Shown here: one piece after another, positions 60,974-64,000 of the stretch
How positions within the stretch are numbered: position 1 is the first letter of the stretch
Layout: every line of letters begins with the position of its first letter
Origin: G963667675 sp963667675
Lineage (GTDB): Bacteria > Chloroflexota > Dehalococcoidia > Lucifugimonadales > UBA3495
Direction of reading: 5' to 3'
NCBI GenBank assembly: GCA_963667675.1
Contig: OY763929.1
Coordinates: 930,001-994,000, forward strand
Length of the DNA: 64,000 nucleotides
Translations under genes and position numbers: made by a program
The notes under the pieces: model-generated
The model's input: the letters and a program-made list of their open reading frames with translations, nothing else
What the model was told of the DNA's origin: nothing
The model's database searches: none

Positions 60974-62527
60974 CTAGGCCCTAGCCAGGCCCGCTACCCG
61001 GTACACCAAGTCCATGTCCAAGCTGCCCCTGACCCAGTCGGCCAGTTTGTCGTACTCCCGGTCCCAGGCCATGTCTTCCGGGTCTAGGGAAAGGCGCACT
61101 CCCTTGCGGTTGGCCAGGGCATGCAGCATCGCCCGGCGCAGCCCGACGTTGTGGAACAGGCCGTGTACGTAGGTGCCCAGCACCCAGCCGGAGGCGTCCA
61201 CGGCCCCGTCGAAGCCGGTGGCCTCGTCCACGGGAACGTCCGACCTGTCTTCGATACGAAAGGGCGGGTTGGTCCCCTGTCCATGAGTCCTGCCCATGTG
61301 AATCTCGTACCCCTGCACCGGCAGCCCCTGGGCCCCGGACAATAGGCCCGGCGCGGCAAGCACGCGGCCGAGAATCCGGTGGGTCTCCTTGGACGGGGCG
61401 AAGACAGTGGATGAAGGCAACAGGCCCAACCCCTGGCATTCGGACCGGGAGGACTCCACGTTGTGGGGGTCGGATATCTTGGTTCCCAGCATCTGGTACC
61501 CGCCGCAGATCCCAATAACCGCCGAGCCGTTGCCCTGGGCCTCCCGCACAGCCTCGGTGATGCCGCGGTCCTCCATCCAGCAGAAGTCGGAAATCGTCGT
61601 CTTGGTCCCCGGCAGGATTACCAGGTCGGGCCGGCCCAGTTGGCTGGCAGAAGCGACGTAGCGCAGGGACACCCCGTTTTCCCGCGCCAGGGGATCGAAG
61701 TCGTCGAAGTTGGAGATATGCGGCAGGTACACCACCGCGATGTCCAGCAGCGACTCGCCGGAAGCGGGAGCAGCGTATTCCAGGGGCACCGAGTCCTCCT
61801 CTGGAATGTGGATGTCGCGAAAGTAAGGCACCACCCCGGCGACCGGCACCCCGGTGCGCTGCTCCAGCCAAGTCAGGCCGTCGGCCAGCAGCGCCGGGTC
61901 TCCCCGGAACTTGTTGATGATGAAGCCCCTCACCAGGGCCCGCTCATCGTGATCCAGCAGCTCCATGGTGCCGACCAGCGAGGCGAAGACGCCGCCCCGG
62001 TCGATGTCTCCGCACAAGAGGACCGGAGCGTTGGCGTAGCGGGCCACGGCCATGTTGACGATCTCGGTAGCCTTGAGGTTGATCTCGGCGGGGCTGCCGG
62101 CCCCCTCGATCACCACCACGTCGAAGTCCTCCAGCAGGCTGTCCAGGGACTGGCGCACCGCCTGCCACAACCGGGGCTTGATGCGGTCGAAGTACTCCCT
62201 GGCGCCGGTCGATCCCTGGGGTCGTCCCATCAGCACCACCTGGGAGGTGTGGTCGGCCTCGGGCTTCAGCAATACCGGGTTCATCTCGACTTTGGGTTCC
62301 ACGCCGGCGGCCTGGGCCTGCGCCGCCTGGGCGCGGCCTATCTCGCCCCCGTCGGCGGTAACGTAGGAATTGTTTGACATGTTCTGGGCCTTGAAGGGCG
62401 TAACCCTGAACCCGTCCTGCCTGAAAATCCGGCAAAGGGCCGCTACCATCACGCTCTTCCCAACGTGAGAAGCGGTGCCCTGGACCATCAGGACCTTCCT
62501 TAGTCCTGCCGGAGGGCGGCCAGTCAA
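60974..62527 (-). CDS. cobQ: Cobyric acid synthase (adenosylcobyric acid synthase, glutamine-hydrolysing)
   Basis: About 517 residues. P-loop LMVQGTASHVGKSVMVAALC, FKAQNMSNNSYVTADGGEIG, VVIEGAGSPAEINLK, and a C-terminal glutamine amidotransferase with Cys in IGICGGYQMLG and His in GTYVHGLFHN. It amidates four carboxyls of the corrin ring in cobalamin synthesis. The TTG at 62527 overlaps the cobC stop (TTGA) and is chosen; the ATG at 62488, after AAGGAAGG, is an alternative. The frame runs to 62614, overlapping cobC. Confidence 0.95.
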   Translation of the reverse strand: MTGRPPAGLRKVLMVQGTASHVGKSVMVAALCRIFRQDGFRVTPFKAQNMSNNSYVTADGGEIGRAQAAQAQAAGVEPKVEMNPVLLKPEADHTSQVVLMGRPQGSTGAREYFDRIKPRLWQAVRQSLDSLLEDFDVVVIEGAGSPAEINLKATEIVNMAVARYANAPVLLCGDIDRGGVFASLVGTMELLDHDERALVRGFIINKFRGDPALLADGLTWLEQRTGVPVAGVVPYFRDIHIPEEDSVPLEYAAPASGESLLDIAVVYLPHISNFDDFDPLARENGVSLRYVASASQLGRPDLVILPGTKTTISDFCWMEDRGITEAVREAQGNGSAVIGICGGYQMLGTKISDPHNVESSRSECQGLGLLPSSTVFAPSKETHRILGRVLAAPGLLSGAQGLPVQGYEIHMGRTHGQGTNPPFRIEDRSDVPVDEATGFDGAVDASGWVLGTYVHGLFHNVGLRRAMLHALANRKGVRLSLDPEDMAWDREYDKLADWVRGSLDMDLVYRVAGLARA

Positions 62528-63141
62528 GACGCGAAATCGTCCAGATGGGACGTGTCGTTGCACAACTGCAGCACGGCGTTGTCGGGATAGATGTCCACCA
62601 CCGACAGGCCGCAATTAGAGAGAGCAAACCGCCAGTTGGCTTCCAAGGGCAGTTCCATCAGGGCCACGAACATCGCACGTATAGACCCGCCGTGCGCCAC
62701 GATCAGCATGTTTTCGCCGGCATGTCGCAGCCGCACGTCGCTCACGAAAGAAGCGACGCGGGCGCTGGTCTGGCGGATGCTTTCTCCTCCCTCGGGAGCG
62801 AAGTCCAGGTCATTGACCAGCGAGGCGGCGTATTGCTCCGGGTGCCGGCGTTCGGTTTCCTCGACGGTCAGGCCCTCGAACACCCCTTGGTGGCACTCCC
62901 GGAGTTGAGGCGTGGCGTGCAGGGGGATGGCCCTGCCCTTGAGAAGCTCCCGGACGGTGCCGGCGCAGCGCTCCAGGTCGCTGGTATAGGCGACGTCGAT
63001 GGGGAGCCGGGACAGCCGTTTGGCCAGCATCCGGGACTGCCGCACCCCGGTCTCCGACAGGGGGACGTTGTTATGGCCCTGGATGCGGTTGCCGGCGTTC
63101 CACTCGGTTTCCCCGTGGCGAACTATCAACCAACGGCCCAT
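62524..63141 (-). CDS. cobC: Histidine phosphatase, probably alpha-ribazole phosphatase
   Basis: 205 residues. The catalytic His in LIVRHGETEWN, second His region LIVAHGGSIRAM, and LERCAGTVRELL are typical of the phosphoglycerate-mutase-like superfamily. Overlap with cobQ suggests CobC, which dephosphorylates alpha-ribazole phosphate. Phosphoglycerate mutase-type activity cannot be ruled out by sequence alone. Confidence 0.82.
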   Translation of the reverse strand: MGRWLIVRHGETEWNAGNRIQGHNNVPLSETGVRQSRMLAKRLSRLPIDVAYTSDLERCAGTVRELLKGRAIPLHATPQLRECHQGVFEGLTVEETERRHPEQYAASLVNDLDFAPEGGESIRQTSARVASFVSDVRLRHAGENMLIVAHGGSIRAMFVALMELPLEANWRFALSNCGLSVVDIYPDNAVLQLCNDTSHLDDFAS

Positions 63142-63337
63142 TCAGTTTGCTCCCTCGCCAATCTAGCGCCTGGTGCGAAGGCGCCGGGCTGCTTCCGGCC
63201 CCCATTCTAGCAGAGCCTGCGCATTACCCGGTTGCCCCCTGTGCGGGCTCGAGGTCCGGACAACCGGGGTAAATTACCCGCCACCCTACAAATTTCACGC
63301 CTAAAAGACCAAATTTCAAAATTGGGCATACAAGATG

Positions 63338-63366
63338 TTGACAGGGTAGTGTATGGTCTATACAAT
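63338..63366 (+). promoter_or_regulatory. Strong promoter of the DUF5679 gene
   Basis: Perfect TTGACA (63338-63343), 17-bp spacer, TACAAT (63361-63366); start near 63373 gives a 22-nt leader containing GAGGTG. Confidence 0.7.
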
Positions 63367-63394
63367 ATATCGACCTTCAAAGGTGAGGTGTGTG

Positions 63395-63538
63395 ATGGAA
63401 GCCTACTGCGTCAAATGCCGAAGCAAGACCGAGATCAAGAATGCCCAGGGGATTACCATGAAGAATGGCAAGCCCGCCACCCAGGGGGTTTGCCCCGTCT
63501 GCGGCACCAAGGTCTTCCGCATCGGCGCCACTCCCTAG
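63395..63538 (+). CDS. DUF5679 zinc-ribbon mini-protein
   Basis: 47 residues from an ATG at 63395 with GAGGTG upstream; the frame extends to 63353 without an SD. MEAYCVKCRSKTEIKNAQGI and CPVCGTKVFRIG give a CxxC...CxxC zinc ribbon. The family is widespread in Chloroflexota and actinobacteria, function unknown. The near-consensus promoter suggests strong expression. Confidence 0.88.
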   Translation: MEAYCVKCRSKTEIKNAQGITMKNGKPATQGVCPVCGTKVFRIGATP

Positions 63539-63896
63539 TTTCCTCAACCCGGAAGCGAGTTAACCCTCACAGAGCGGACTTGGGTTAAGTCGCTAGGCCC
63601 GCGAGGCGCGCCGGCGGAAGCGAGGTATTCTCTCTTAAGAGTTGCCGGGGGCTTGTGTTGGTAGGTTTGGCGGAGTGCTCCGCCGGTGCGTCGAATCGCA
63701 TTTAGTCCAACTTCTTTAACACCACCGGTTGGCCCCAGCGTGGGGTTGACCGGTTCTTGTTGTCCGCTCTGCCTGAAGTCCGGTTGCCCAACGTTCTGGC
63801 GCGGCTATAGAATATGGCGCCTGGCCCCGCGCGGGACATCGAACCCCACTGCCGGAGATCCCCAGTAAGCCTGAGGCCCCAGGACAGAGAAATTCC
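63539..63896. other. Noncoding region with stable hairpins
   Basis: 358 bp with no convincing gene. GGCGGAG-tg-CTCCGCC (63670-63685) and a 13-bp stem with three G:U pairs (63724-63736 with 63742-63754, loop agcgt) fold strongly. It may hold the terminator of the DUF5679 gene, a leader of the next gene, or a small RNA. Minus-strand frames here lack an SD. Confidence 0.45.
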
Positions 63897-64000
63897 ATGG
63901 CTGCATCGGAAAGCATCGCATTCTTCAACGGCCGGCTCCTCCCCGAAAGCCAGGTGGGAATACACATAAGGGACTCGGGGTTCATCCACGGCGACGCGGC
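63897..64000 (+). CDS. Class IV aminotransferase (branched-chain or D-amino acid), N-terminal fragment
   Basis: ATG at 63897, open to the window end. The visible 34 residues include FFNGRLLPESQVGIHIRDSG and FIHGDA, the opening of PLP fold-type IV aminotransferases (IlvE, DAAT) and aminodeoxychorismate lyase. The catalytic Lys lies beyond the window. AGGAC lies upstream at longer-than-ideal spacing. Confidence 0.75.
   Translation, partial: MAASESIAFFNGRLLPESQVGIHIRDSGFIHGDA

Noticed and set aside
1..64000. CRISPR array or rRNA operon
   Set aside because: No regularly spaced repeats and no rRNA-like conserved stretches seen.

Overview
The window is about 64 kb of GC-rich bacterial chromosome, densely packed with genes. 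Markers such as an archaeal-type PEP carboxylase, a DUF1501/DUF1800 pair, a DUF5679 mini-protein, a CTC-type L25, CocE/NonD-type hydrolase remains and many SDR/ADH-type enzymes suggest Chloroflexota, perhaps a Dehalococcoidia/SAR202-like lineage. This placement is an inference from gene content; there is no rRNA here to settle it.

Layout. 1-4.6 kb is a cytochrome c maturation operon (CcmH end, CcmF, a CcmI-like zinc-ribbon protein, an unknown membrane protein, a TlpA/CcmG thioredoxin). 4.7-8.8 kb holds a ROK kinase, a CMD protein, an alpha/beta hydrolase, L25 and a degenerate DUF3800 protein. 8.85-12.2 kb is a PhnCDE-type ABC operon on the minus strand with a strong promoter and a 235-nt structured leader. 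12.6-21.9 kb is housekeeping: tyrA-aroA-gmk, lipA, hemA, a SWIM protein, alaS, ruvX and tRNA-Gln. 21.9-27.2 kb carries a membrane-protein pair, a NYN-LOTUS protein, interspersed repeats and a glycoside hydrolase.

27.4-34.7 kb is a lower-GC defense island. It starts with a HigBA toxin-antitoxin pair, followed by two divergent modification modules: C5-methyltransferase, putative restriction enzyme, Vsr and a small ORF on the minus strand, and MORC/MutL-like GHKL ATPase-nuclease, Vsr and a zinc-ribbon C5-methyltransferase on the plus strand. The second set resembles the MutL/MORC-containing restriction-modification operons described by comparative genomics, in a compact form without a helicase.

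34.8-40.2 kb is a minus-strand operon (unknown 262-aa protein, recF, purL, glycosyltransferase). 40.3-48 kb has a selenoprotein gene, a pentapeptide-repeat protein, a P-loop/DRTGG protein, a frameshifted CocE/NonD hydrolase, a YkgJ-type protein, an SDR, and an AT-rich orphan gene bracketed by related repeats. 48-64 kb has copA, an alcohol dehydrogenase, an MqnA-like protein, an NHL protein, DUF1501/DUF1800, PEP carboxylase, a tandem duplication of CoA-transferase subunit A, a second selenoprotein gene, cobQ/cobC, DUF5679 and the start of a class IV aminotransferase.

The strongest hidden signal is a pair of SelW/Rdx-like selenoprotein genes (40330-40629 plus, 60528-60863 minus). Each has an in-frame TGA in a CxxU motif, a good SD and promoter, and a hairpin whose loop starts 19 nt after the TGA. 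ORF calling that treats TGA as stop truncates both and hides their active sites. The PhnD-like binding protein resembles a family labelled putative selenate-binding, which would fit a selenium-using organism, but that link is inference.
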